In this document: piece by piece, positions 27,419 through 35,450 of the stretch
Layout of the letters: each line of letters opens with the position of its first letter
How positions within the stretch are numbered: position 1 is the first letter of the stretch
Origin: an uncultured Erythrobacter sp.
GTDB lineage: Bacteria; Pseudomonadota; Alphaproteobacteria; Sphingomonadales; Sphingomonadaceae
Direction of reading: 5' to 3'
DNA: 64,000 nucleotides
NCBI GenBank assembly: GCA_947502815.1
Contig: CANNBH010000001.1
Coordinates: forward strand, 1,832,818-1,896,817
Program-made: the position numbers and the translations under genes
Notes under the pieces: generated by a model
The model's database searches: none
Told to the model about the DNA's origin: nothing
What the model saw: only the letters and a program-made list of their open reading frames with translations

Positions 27419-28237
27419 TCACCGCAAACTTCCGGCCAAAATTTTGTGCAGCCGTGAATGAAGCACATCGTTTGCCGCCAAAATCTGCGCCGAATGGATC
27501 GGATTGGAGCGTCCGCGATAGTCGCTCACAAAGCCGCCCGCTTCGCGCACCAGCAAGCACCCTGCCGCTGTGTCCCAATCGTTAAGGCCGCTTTCCCAAT
27601 ATCCGTCAAAGCGGCCTTGAGCCACATAAGCAAGATCAAGCGATGCCGCGCCGTGCCGCCGGATACCCGCGACTTCGGGGCCAATTGCGCCGAAAATGCG
27701 GTTCCATTCGGCAAAATCGCCGTGTCCGGCATAGGGGATGCCGGTTGCAATCAATGAGTCCGACAAATGTCCCCGCGCCGACACGCGCAACCGCGCATCT
27801 TGCAGCCAAGCGCCGCGTGATTTTTCGGCCCAATAGGTTTGGTCATTCACCGGATGATAGATCACTGCTCCGGAAATCTCGTGCCAGCCTGTGCGATCAA
27901 GCTTGGGTTCCTGCACCGCGATGCTGATGGCAAAATGCGGGATACCGTGAGCAAAATTGTTCGCGCCATCGAGCGGGCTGATAATCCAGCGCGGCATGTC
28001 AGGCGAACCTTCGATGATGCCGGCTTCCTCCAGCACAAAGCCCCAATCAGGGCGTGCGTACAAAAGCTCGTCATACAAAATCCGCTCAGAGCGCATTTGG
28101 GCCTTAGCGACGAAATCCGCGGGGCCATTGCGGCTGACCTGCAAATGTTCAACCTCGCCAAAGTCGCGGCGCAAACGCCCGCCCGCTTTACGCGCGGCAC
28201 GTTCCATCACGCGAATTAGGCCTGAAAACATGGACAT
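27419..28237 (-). CDS. Inositol monophosphatase-like protein with altered metal ligands
   Basis: 272 residues with the IMPase fold: EEAG at 70-73, the motif WIISPLDGANNFAHGIPHF at 84-102, and NDWDTAAGCLLVREAGG at 219-235. Family enzymes hydrolyse inositol phosphate or related sugar phosphates with two or three Mg2+ held by Glu70, Asp90, Asp93 and Asp220 (human numbering). Here the first Asp of the DPxDGT motif is Ser87 (codon AGC) and the Thr after Gly is Ala92, while Glu70/71, Asp90 and Asp222 are kept. The protein may be a weak or inactive phosphatase or may use another substrate. It starts 5 bases after the efp stop, so the two genes are probably co-transcribed, as is common in sphingomonads. 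Confidence 0.88.
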   Translation of the reverse strand: MSMFSGLIRVMERAARKAGGRLRRDFGEVEHLQVSRNGPADFVAKAQMRSERILYDELLYARPDWGFVLEEAGIIEGSPDMPRWIISPLDGANNFAHGIPHFAISIAVQEPKLDRTGWHEISGAVIYHPVNDQTYWAEKSRGAWLQDARLRVSARGHLSDSLIATGIPYAGHGDFAEWNRIFGAIGPEVAGIRRHGAASLDLAYVAQGRFDGYWESGLNDWDTAAGCLLVREAGGFVSDYRGRSNPIHSAQILAANDVLHSRLHKILAGSLR

Positions 28238-28242
28238 GAAGT

Positions 28243-28806
28243 TTAGCCCGCCTTGCTGACGTAGGTTTGTTCATAGACATCGACGATGATCCGCGTGCCG
28301 CTGCCGATATGCGGCGGCACCATGATGCGAACGCCGTTGTCGAGCACGGCTGGCTTATAGCTAGAGGAAGCAGTCTGGCCCTTGACCACGGCATCGGCTT
28401 CGACGATTTCCGCTTCGATTTGTTGCGGCAATTGGACGCTGATGGGCTTTTCTTCCCACAATTCCAACATCACCTGCATCCCATCCTGCAGGAACGGGCG
28501 CGCATCGCCGAGCAGGTCGCTGGGCAGCATGATCTGTTCGTAATTCACCTGATCCATGAAAACGAGCATCTCGCCGTCTTCGTAGAGGAATTGATAATCC
28601 GCCGTTTCCAAGCGCACTTTTTCAACCGTGTCGGCGCTGCGGAAACGGACGTTGGTTTTGCGGCCATCCTGCAGATTCTTCATCTCCACCTGCATATACG
28701 CCCCGCCCTTGCCCGGCTGCGTGTGCTGAATCTTGGCAACTTTCCAGATGCCTTTTTCATATTCGATGATGTTGCCGGGACGAATGTCGACGCCGCTGAT
28801 CTTCAT
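28243..28806 (-). CDS. efp: Translation elongation factor P
   Basis: 187 residues, the normal EF-P size, made of the KOW-like N-domain and two OB domains. The tip loop QPGKGGAY places Lys33 where EF-P is modified by beta-lysylation or left bare. The C-terminus has [21 protein letters not shown], the domain III signature. EF-P relieves ribosome stalling at polyproline. The ATG at 28806 ([11 protein letters not shown]) was chosen by family length; the longer open frame to 28959 is non-coding. It is the first gene of a pair with the IMPase-like gene. Confidence 0.95.
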   Translation of the reverse strand: MKISGVDIRPGNIIEYEKGIWKVAKIQHTQPGKGGAYMQVEMKNLQDGRKTNVRFRSADTVEKVRLETADYQFLYEDGEMLVFMDQVNYEQIMLPSDLLGDARPFLQDGMQVMLELWEEKPISVQLPQQIEAEIVEADAVVKGQTASSSYKPAVLDNGVRIMVPPHIGSGTRIIVDVYEQTYVSKAG

Positions 28807-29045
28807 GGCAGAATTCTTTCTTTGGTGAGGAGGCGCGCGCAAAAGCTGCCGCGCGGCCCTAAGCAGGCGTGGCCAATAGCGGGTGATGGTGGGCACTTCA
28901 AGCGCAGCGGCGATTGGAGACCAAATGGAGCAGCGGTGCAGCCCACTGCACGCCCTCACGCCAACGCCGCAACCGTTTGATGGTTAACGCATTGGCCTTC
29001 GCATTTGCACAATGCTAAGGATGGACCTCAAGGACCCCTAAAGCC

Positions 29046-29450
29046 ATGAAGACGATCCACGTAATCCTTTTAACCGCGTTTGCCGCCGGTTTTGCTGCCT
29101 TTGCCCCCGCAATTGGCCAAGACGATAGCGAGAACGCCGATGCGCCCCTGCCCAATGGCGGGACGCTGCGCACAATGCCGCACGGCACCTATCAATGCGC
29201 CCTGCCCGGCGACGCTGGCGGCGCAGCCTATGTCGAAGTGCCGGACGAAACATTCCGCATTTTCACCGCTTCGCGGTATGAAAGCACCGATGGCGCCGGC
29301 ACCTATATTTTGCGCGGAACCAATTTGACCTTCACCAGAGGCCCGAAGAACGGCCAGAAGTTTGAACGAATTGGCGACAACCAATTGCGCAAACTCACCG
29401 CCACTGGATCACGCAGCGATTTGCTCTGCACCCGGCGGGGATCGCGCTAA
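29046..29450 (+). CDS. Small secreted or periplasmic hypothetical protein
   Basis: 134 residues with a signal peptide (MKTIHVILLTAFAAGFAAFA; probable cleavage near AIGQ-DD). The mature part has two Cys (TYQCALPG and LLCTRRG) that could form a disulfide, and a beta-rich stretch with EVPDETFRIFTASRYESTDG. It sits immediately next to the convergent thiE gene and divergent from efp. I do not recognise the family; it looks like one of the short exported proteins common in this order. Confidence 0.7.
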   Translation: MKTIHVILLTAFAAGFAAFAPAIGQDDSENADAPLPNGGTLRTMPHGTYQCALPGDAGGAAYVEVPDETFRIFTASRYESTDGAGTYILRGTNLTFTRGPKNGQKFERIGDNQLRKLTATGSRSDLLCTRRGSR

Positions 29451-29457
29451 GGCCGCG

Positions 29458-30111
29458 TCACCGCATCTGTTTGGCAAAAGCCTCAATTGCGGCAACTTCA
29501 TCACCGTTCCAAACGGCACCACATACGGCGATAAAGTCTGCGCCTGCATCAATTAAGGGTTTGCAATTGTCCGGCGTAATGCCGCCAATTGCGACGAGCG
29601 GAATTTCAAACAGCTCGCTCCAAAATTTCACGATCTCGGCCGTTGGCCGTTCCGCATCGCCTTTGTCTTTTGTGGTCGAGGGGAAAAACGCGCCAAAGGC
29701 GACGTAATCCGCCCCTGCTTCCCCTGCTTCCATGGCCAGATGTTTGGAGGCGTGACAGGTTACGCCGATTTGCGCGTCTGGCCCCAATTCCTCGCGCGCA
29801 TCACGCGGATCACCATCATCCTGTCCCAGATGCACGCCATCCGCTTTTAGCCGCTTGGCCAAAGCGACATCATCATTGACGATAAAGGCAACATCATGCG
29901 CGGCGCAGATGGTTTGGAGCGGCGCTGCCAAATCGGCGGCCTCATGCTGATCCACCCCCTTCACACGGAATTGGAAAGCGGTGATCAGATTGTCACCATC
30001 TTCGGATTTACCCGCGGATAATGCCCGTTCAAGGCGCTCAGGAAAATCCCCGGCCACTTCGAGCGGGGAGATCAAATACAGCTGTGTTGGAATCTGCGGA
30101 AGTTCGTTCAT
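29458..30111 (-). CDS. thiE: Thiamine-phosphate synthase
   Basis: 217 residues from ATG 30111. The TIM-barrel motifs are present: QLYLISPLE at the start, FQFRVKG, FIVNDDVALAKRLKADGVHLGQDD, IGVTCHASKHL, DYVAFGAFFPSTTKDKG and PLVAIGGITPDNCKPLIDAGADFIAV, which binds the phosphate. The enzyme joins HMP-PP and thiazole phosphate to form thiamine phosphate. Usual ThiE proteins have FQLR at the first site and FQFR here still carries the Arg. No TPP riboswitch is visible upstream. It stands alone, with no other thiamine genes near. The in-frame upstream start at 30147 adds 12 residues without homology. Confidence 0.88.
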   Translation of the reverse strand: MNELPQIPTQLYLISPLEVAGDFPERLERALSAGKSEDGDNLITAFQFRVKGVDQHEAADLAAPLQTICAAHDVAFIVNDDVALAKRLKADGVHLGQDDGDPRDAREELGPDAQIGVTCHASKHLAMEAGEAGADYVAFGAFFPSTTKDKGDAERPTAEIVKFWSELFEIPLVAIGGITPDNCKPLIDAGADFIAVCGAVWNGDEVAAIEAFAKQMR

Positions 30112-30210
30112 GCCAACGCCCATAGCGCCGCAAGTTCGCAGCAACAATCCATTGCCCGATCTAAACCACCGCGCCGTACGGCATAAACGGCGGTGAAACC
30201 CGGCCCAGCC

Positions 30211-31101
30211 TTAACCAGCGACGCTGGCAGAGGCGATTTGGTCGATGGCTTTGCCCAGCGTGCCGTCGAATTCGTCGTTCGATTGGCCTTTGCGCAGGTC
30301 CTGCAGAAGGCCGCGGCTAAAGCTGGCGATCATACCGGGGTTCTTTGCCAGTTTTTCGCATGCCTCATCAGTTGAGAATCCGCCTGACAAGGCCACCACG
30401 CGCAGAACATTGGGGTGTTCAACCGCTGGGCTGTAATGGCCTGGCTTCACCGGAATCGACAATTTCAGCATCACTTTGCGCCCTTCAGGCAGCGCATCCA
30501 GACCCTTCATGATCTCAGCCAGCAAAATGTCTTCGCCTGTTTCGCGGTCGCCTGATGTGATGTCATACTCAGGCTCCAACATCGGCATAAGGCCAGCGTC
30601 AGCGATCTGATTGCCGACCGCAAATTGCTGAGCAACCACGGCGGCGATACCGGCGGGGTTGGCGGATTTGATGACGGACCGCATTTTGGTGCCGAACATG
30701 CCATTGGCGACCGACTTTTCTAACAGCGCAGGAAGCTTATCGAGCGGCTTCATCATCTGCGCGCCGTTCTCTTCATCGGCAAGGCCTTGGTCGACTTTGA
30801 TAAAGGGAACAATGCCGCGCGTTTTAAGAGCGTCAGCGGTCGATTTACCTTCGACTTCGCTATCCATTGTGCGTTCAAACAGGATCGCCCCGAGGATTTT
30901 TCCGCTGCCAAAACATGGTGATGTGATCACACGGCTGCGCATATCGTGGATCGCGCCGAACATTTCATCATCGCCCGACCATTCGCCATCTTCGACGCCG
31001 TAACCGCGCAAAGCCTTTGGGGTGGAACCGCCGGATTGATCGAGTGCTGCAATAAAGCCTTGGCCGCCTGCAATCTTGGCCGTCATTTGGTCGGTATTCA
31101 T
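30211..31101 (-). CDS. Fructose-bisphosphate aldolase class I
   Basis: 296 residues, class I (Schiff base) aldolase of the bacterial type seen in sphingomonads. Motifs: GFIAALDQSGGSTPKALRGYG at the start, FERTMDSE, IVPFIKVDQGLADE, LMPMLEPEYDI and VMLKLSIPVKPGHYSP, followed by VLRVVALSGGFST near the C-terminus. It splits fructose 1,6-bisphosphate in glycolysis, or makes it in gluconeogenesis. The ATG at 31101 (MNTDQMTAKI) fits family starts. It lies at the end of the gap-pgk-tkt region on the same strand but about 0.1 kb after the thioesterase, so it may have its own promoter. Confidence 0.9.
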   Translation of the reverse strand: MNTDQMTAKIAGGQGFIAALDQSGGSTPKALRGYGVEDGEWSGDDEMFGAIHDMRSRVITSPCFGSGKILGAILFERTMDSEVEGKSTADALKTRGIVPFIKVDQGLADEENGAQMMKPLDKLPALLEKSVANGMFGTKMRSVIKSANPAGIAAVVAQQFAVGNQIADAGLMPMLEPEYDITSGDRETGEDILLAEIMKGLDALPEGRKVMLKLSIPVKPGHYSPAVEHPNVLRVVALSGGFSTDEACEKLAKNPGMIASFSRGLLQDLRKGQSNDEFDGTLGKAIDQIASASVAG

Positions 31102-31204
31102 GGCGTAAATGCGCCTTTCTTTCGTTTGAGGGAACGATGTGTGCCGGGCCTTAGCCAGAGCACGCCCTGCCCGCAACCGGGCAAGGTTATCAGATATGAA
31201 GGTT

Positions 31205-31660
31205 TCAGGTTTTCTTAAATCGGCGAATGATTCCTGTGAAACTTAACGCAGGATCGCCGTCTGCGGTGATTACACCGCGCACAAAGATGGTCTTGCCGCC
31301 GCCGCGCGTCACTTCGCCGCGCGCTTCCATCAATGCGCCGGGGCCGGCCGCTCCTAGAAAATCGCTCGACAGGTTCATGGTAACAGCATTGTCGCTGCCC
31401 AATTCATCAGTCGCGATCGCGAACAGGGAAAAATCGGCAAAAGTCATGAGACAGCCGCCGTGCAAGAACCCGGCGCCGTTCATGTGGCGGTCCTCTGCGC
31501 GAAAGGCGCTGAGGTACGAACCATCCTCCTCGCGCCGCATAAAGAACGGGCCAGACTGGGTTTCAAACGGGTCATGATTCCAGTGATACCAGCCTGCAAA
31601 TTCGCCGTCTGTGCATTCGACAGCATTGCCATAGCCATATTCGGTTTTCGCTTCGGTCAT
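31205..31660 (-). CDS. PaaI-type hotdog-fold thioesterase
   Basis: 151 residues. The hotdog signature GAGFLHGGCLMTFADFSLFA (about 72-91) has the HGG and Asp active-site region of PaaI/YdiI thioesterases that release acyl groups from CoA. The second half has VTMNLSSDFLGAAGPGALMEA and a C-terminal TGIIRRFKK tail. It overlaps the upstream dioxygenase gene by 4 bases (ATGA), so both are translated together. The physiological acyl-CoA is not known. Confidence 0.85.
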   Translation of the reverse strand: MTEAKTEYGYGNAVECTDGEFAGWYHWNHDPFETQSGPFFMRREEDGSYLSAFRAEDRHMNGAGFLHGGCLMTFADFSLFAIATDELGSDNAVTMNLSSDFLGAAGPGALMEARGEVTRGGGKTIFVRGVITADGDPALSFTGIIRRFKKT

Positions 31661-32310
31661 TCTGCAGTGTCCTTTGGCGCTTTGCGCGCAGGGATTAGGT
31701 TGATGGCGACCGATATGCGTGTGCCGCTGCCGTGGAAGGGTCGCACCGCGTGTTGCAGCCAGCTAGGAAACATGACGATCAACCCGGTTGCGGGCCGCAT
31801 GATGGGTTCGCTTTTTTGGGCGATGCCCGCTTGATCCTTCAGCCGCAGTTTAGGGGCGGTCATGCGAACCATCGGCATACGCGGATCAGACAATTGCAAT
31901 TCACCGCCCAGCCCGCTTTGCGTGGCCCCATCGTACCCGTCATCGATATAGGCAACGGCGGACCAATAGCTGCCCGGATGGGTGTGGTATTGGTTGGCAT
32001 GCCCTTGCCCTGAAACATTGGCCCACATTTCAGGAACCCAGCTGTATTCTGAGGCGTCGCTGGGATCGGCATGGCCGGTTGCTTCATCCGCCATCGTCAT
32101 CGCTTTATGCGCCAACGCGCGGGCAGCCTCCCCGCCCCAAGTGAGCATATCGGTGTTGGAGTGCCAGCCGCCAAGATTGCTGATCTGGACGCCTGCTTCA
32201 TCGCGCGCACGCTCCGCCAAAATAGCATCTCGCAGAACCTGCAGGCCCTCGGCGCTTTGCAAGCGATCAATAACAAACGGCGTGGCGAAAAGGTGACGGG
32301 TTTCTGACAT
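31657..32310 (-). CDS. 2-oxoglutarate/Fe(II)-type dioxygenase-like protein (TIGR02466 type)
   Basis: 217 residues. The pattern HTHPGSYWSAVAYID followed by GGELQLSDPR and HAVRPFHGSGTRISVAINL matches the putative 2OG-Fe(II) oxygenase group TIGR02466: the metal His from YHTHPG, a later His in QHAVRPF, and the 2-oxoglutarate-binding Arg in GTRISVAINL. Members of this group occur widely in marine bacteria and phages, and their substrates are unknown. The gene overlaps the thioesterase gene by 4 bases and is followed by the NTF2-like gene upstream on the same strand. Confidence 0.8.
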   Translation of the reverse strand: MSETRHLFATPFVIDRLQSAEGLQVLRDAILAERARDEAGVQISNLGGWHSNTDMLTWGGEAARALAHKAMTMADEATGHADPSDASEYSWVPEMWANVSGQGHANQYHTHPGSYWSAVAYIDDGYDGATQSGLGGELQLSDPRMPMVRMTAPKLRLKDQAGIAQKSEPIMRPATGLIVMFPSWLQHAVRPFHGSGTRISVAINLIPARKAPKDTAE

Positions 32311-32336
32311 ACAGGCCTCCTATCGCTCGCGCCGGA

Positions 32337-32765
32337 TCAACGCCACAATTGCATGGAGCGGATCGCGTCCGACAGTCCCGAATTGGGCTCCACCGGCGAA
32401 AGGCTGCGTTCGGCCAATGTCCAACGCCGCCGGATCGTGCCCTTGCGCCAAAGATCAGTGACAAGGAAATTGCCTGACCAATTCTTTGTGCCCAGCTTTA
32501 ATTCGAGCTCCACATGCCCCGAAAACCACACGCTCTTCCCATATTGGCGCGCCGTCACCTCATGAAAGCGAAAGCTCTCGCAAGCAAACTCATGCTGAAC
32601 CGCGGAGATAAAGCTGGCCCGGTCCAGAAGAACAGGCGGTTTGATCCCGAACATCCAGATCGCATCGCTTGAAATCAGTGACTTCAGATCGCTCGTGTCG
32701 CGGTGAACCCACGCTCGCATCAAGCGGTTTTCAAGAACTTCAAAATTTTGCTCAAGGTTCGACAT
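32337..32765 (-). CDS. DUF4440/NTF2-like protein
   Basis: 142 residues beginning with a long helix (QNFEVLENRLMRAWVHRD) followed by alternating strands ending in NFLVTDLWRKGTIRRRWTLAERSLSP, a layout of DUF4440/SnoaL-like NTF2 folds. It has no signal peptide. Members bind small ligands or form dimers, and most have no known role. Only one base lies between the pgk stop and its ATG (TGAcATG on the minus strand), so it is co-transcribed and probably translationally coupled with pgk. Confidence 0.75.
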   Translation of the reverse strand: MSNLEQNFEVLENRLMRAWVHRDTSDLKSLISSDAIWMFGIKPPVLLDRASFISAVQHEFACESFRFHEVTARQYGKSVWFSGHVELELKLGTKNWSGNFLVTDLWRKGTIRRRWTLAERSLSPVEPNSGLSDAIRSMQLWR

Positions 32766-32766
32766 G

Positions 32767-33966
32767 TCAGGCTGTCAGAGCGGCCACACCGGGCAGCTCT
32801 TTGCCTTCCATCCATTCAAGGAATGCGCCGCCCGCGGTAGAGATATAAGTGACGTCACCCGTAACACCCGCTTGAGCCAATGCGGCAACGGTGTCGCCTC
32901 CGCCTGCAACGCTGATCAGCGAGCCTTCTTGCGTGAGCGCAGCCGCCGTGCGGGCTAGTGCCACCGTAGCCGCATCGAACGGTTCGGTCTCAAACGCGCC
33001 CAGCGGCCCATTCCACACCAAGGTCCGGCATGTCTTGAGCACATCCGCAAGCGCAACTGCCGCGCTGGCACCGATGTCTAGGATCATCTCATCCTCTGCC
33101 ACTTCGTGCACGTTGCAAGTGCGCAAAGACGGCGGGTTGGCCGCGAATTCTTTGGAGACCACCACATCATAGGGCAGGTGCACTGTGCACCCGGCGTGAT
33201 CGGCCGTGTCCAATATCCGCGAGGCTGTGTCGGTAAGGTCGTGTTCGCACAAAGATTTGCCCACATTCACCCCGCGCGCGGCAAGAAATGTGTTCGCCAT
33301 ACCGCCGCCGATAATCAGATGCTGAACGCGGCCCACAAGGTTTTCCAGCACCGCAAGCTTTGACGACACTTTCGCCCCGCCCACAACCGCCGCAACCGGA
33401 GCCTGCGGATTGCCCAGCGCGGCGTCGAGCGCTTTCAATTCCGCTTCCATCGAACGGCCTGCATAGGCCGGCAGGTGATGCGTGATGCCCTCTGTGGTCG
33501 CATGGGCGCGGTGAGCGGCGCTGAACGCGTCATTCACAAAGAAGTCGCCATGCGCCGCAATCGCTTTGGCAAAATCGGCATCGTTCGCCTCTTCGCCCGG
33601 CCAAAACCGCGTGTTGTCGAGCAGGCCAATATCGCCGTTGCGCAAAATGCCAATGCTCTGTTCAACCACGGGGCCAGCGACCTCTGGGATGAACATCAAT
33701 TCCTTACCCAGAACGCCTTCGACGTCGCCCACGACCATGCTGGTTGAAAGCACGCTGGAGCGTTTGCCACCCGGACGGCCAAAATGGGCGAGCATGAGCA
33801 CTTTTGCGCCCCGCTCAGCCAATTCGAGCACAGTCGGTTTAATCGCCTCAACCCGCGTCACATCGGTGGCAGAGCCGTCTTTCATCGGCAGGTTCAAATC
33901 GACCCGGACCAATGCGACTTTACCCGTCACATCACCCAGATCATCGAGCGTTTTGAACTTCGACAT
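32767..33966 (-). CDS. pgk: Phosphoglycerate kinase
   Basis: 399 residues. VALVRVDLNLPMKDG is the N-domain substrate loop, VLMLAHFGRPGGKRS and VENDTRFWPGEE-like LLDNTRFWPGEE hold the basic-patch residues, AVVGGAKVSSKLAVLENL and GGGMANTFL follow, and VWNGPLGAFE with SVAGGGDTVAAL forms the ATP site. It makes ATP from 1,3-bisphosphoglycerate in glycolysis. The start at ATG 33966 (MSKFKTLDDL) is 36 residues inside a longer open frame; the extra part has no family similarity. It lies in the tkt-gap-pgk group. Confidence 0.95.
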   Translation of the reverse strand: MSKFKTLDDLGDVTGKVALVRVDLNLPMKDGSATDVTRVEAIKPTVLELAERGAKVLMLAHFGRPGGKRSSVLSTSMVVGDVEGVLGKELMFIPEVAGPVVEQSIGILRNGDIGLLDNTRFWPGEEANDADFAKAIAAHGDFFVNDAFSAAHRAHATTEGITHHLPAYAGRSMEAELKALDAALGNPQAPVAAVVGGAKVSSKLAVLENLVGRVQHLIIGGGMANTFLAARGVNVGKSLCEHDLTDTASRILDTADHAGCTVHLPYDVVVSKEFAANPPSLRTCNVHEVAEDEMILDIGASAAVALADVLKTCRTLVWNGPLGAFETEPFDAATVALARTAAALTQEGSLISVAGGGDTVAALAQAGVTGDVTYISTAGGAFLEWMEGKELPGVAALTA

Positions 33967-33986
33967 TAAACCAAAATCTCCGACGT

Positions 33987-34406
33987 TTAAGCGGCCAAAT
34001 CGGCCAACAGCGGAAGCGCTGCCAGTCCGGCCACGGCAGTGGTAACATAGCCCAGCGGTTTTGAACGGGTCCAACCGCTAATCCCTATCGCCGCAAGCAA
34101 GGCAAAAACCCCGATCACAAAGCTAAGATACATGCCCATTAGAACTAAAGTGCCCGAACTCTCCAAAGAGGCGCGCGGGGAGAGTGGGTGATTCTGCGCG
34201 ATAACACCAACGCTCATATACGCTGTGATAATAAAGCACGCAGCGCCCAATGCAGCCGATCCGATACTCCATCTCACCAAAAGCGACGGTTTGGCCAGCG
34301 TCAACAGTGTAACGAATAGGGTCGCCGACACACCGCCAAGAAAGGCTCCGAGGAACCCGAATTGCTGGGCAAGTGCAAGCAGATATTCGGGTTCCATCTC
34401 GGCCAT
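33987..34406 (-). CDS. Small four-helix membrane protein between gap and pgk
   Basis: 139 residues with four hydrophobic segments (about 14-36, 46-68, 85-108, 116-137) and short loops, so it is an integral inner-membrane protein. The family is not recognised. It starts 21 bases after the gap stop and ends 20 bases before pgk, so it is transcribed with these glycolytic genes. Related genomes often place short hypothetical genes at this spot, but I cannot say whether this one is conserved. Confidence 0.65.
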   Translation of the reverse strand: MAEMEPEYLLALAQQFGFLGAFLGGVSATLFVTLLTLAKPSLLVRWSIGSAALGAACFIITAYMSVGVIAQNHPLSPRASLESSGTLVLMGMYLSFVIGVFALLAAIGISGWTRSKPLGYVTTAVAGLAALPLLADLAA

Positions 34407-34427
34407 GTTCGTTAGACCAGCGCTGAC

Positions 34428-35435
34428 TTAAAGAAAGGTCGCCATGACCTTGGCGGTGTCGATCATGCGGTTGGAAAAGCCCCATTCGTTGTCATACCAG
34501 CTGACCACGCGGGCAAGCTTGCCTTCCATGACGCTGGTTTCAAGGCTGTCCACGGTTGAGCTTGCAGGATGGTGGTTAAAGTCGCTGCTCACCAGAGGAT
34601 CAGCAGTGTAGTCGAGCACGCCCTTCATCGGACCATCAGCGGCCGCTTTCAGCGCTGCGTTCAGTTCTTCGACTGTGGTGTCCCGGCCTGGCTGGAATAC
34701 CAAATCGACAAGGCTGACATTGGGCGTCGGGACACGCACCGAAGAACCGTCCAATTTGCCAGCAAGCTCAGGCAAGACCAACCCAACGGCCCGCGCAGCC
34801 CCAGTGGTGGTCGGGATCATGTTTTGCGCACCGCCGCGTGCACGGCGCATATCGCCATGCATCTGATCAAGCATGCGTTGATCGTTGGTGTAAGAGTGGA
34901 TCGTGGTCATAAAGCCGCGTTCAATCCCAACTGTATCATTCAGCACTTTCGCAACAGGCGATAGGCAGTTGGTGGTGCAGCTTGCGTTGGAAACGATCAC
35001 ATCGTCTGCGGTCAAAACTTCGTGGTTCACGCCGTAAACGACTGTCGCCGAAACACCCTTTGCAGGGGCCGAAATCAGAACGCGTTTCGCGCCAGCGGCC
35101 AAGTGTGGACGGCAGGCTTCATCGCTTTGGAAGAAGCCAGTGCATTCCAGCACAATGTCCACGCCTTGTTCGCCGTGCGGCAGGTTTGCTGGATCGCGCT
35201 CAGACGTCACAGCGATACGCTGACCATTGACGACAATCGCTCCCTCTTCAACCTCAACCGTGCCGGGGAAACGGCCGTGCGTTGAATCGTATTGGAACAA
35301 AAGAGCGTTGGATTTGGTGTCGGCCAGATCGTTGATCGACACCAGCTCCATATCGTCATCGCTGCGCTCCAAAATAGCGCGCGCGACGAGACGGCCGATG
35401 CGGCCAAAACCATTAATTGCAACTTTGGTAGCCAT
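34428..35435 (-). CDS. gap: Glyceraldehyde-3-phosphate dehydrogenase, type I
   Basis: 335 residues. NAD-binding [17 protein letters not shown] at the start, catalytic Cys153 in [19 protein letters not shown], and [13 protein letters not shown] at the C-terminus. Oxidises glyceraldehyde 3-phosphate to 1,3-bisphosphoglycerate with NAD+. Asp36 in the INDLAD loop of the Rossmann domain suggests a preference for NAD rather than NADP. It starts 15 bases after tkt and is part of the tkt-gap-pgk operon. Confidence 0.95.
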   Translation of the reverse strand: MATKVAINGFGRIGRLVARAILERSDDDMELVSINDLADTKSNALLFQYDSTHGRFPGTVEVEEGAIVVNGQRIAVTSERDPANLPHGEQGVDIVLECTGFFQSDEACRPHLAAGAKRVLISAPAKGVSATVVYGVNHEVLTADDVIVSNASCTTNCLSPVAKVLNDTVGIERGFMTTIHSYTNDQRMLDQMHGDMRRARGGAQNMIPTTTGAARAVGLVLPELAGKLDGSSVRVPTPNVSLVDLVFQPGRDTTVEELNAALKAAADGPMKGVLDYTADPLVSSDFNHHPASSTVDSLETSVMEGKLARVVSWYDNEWGFSNRMIDTAKVMATFL

Positions 35436-35450
35436 GAGAGGAGCTCCTGC

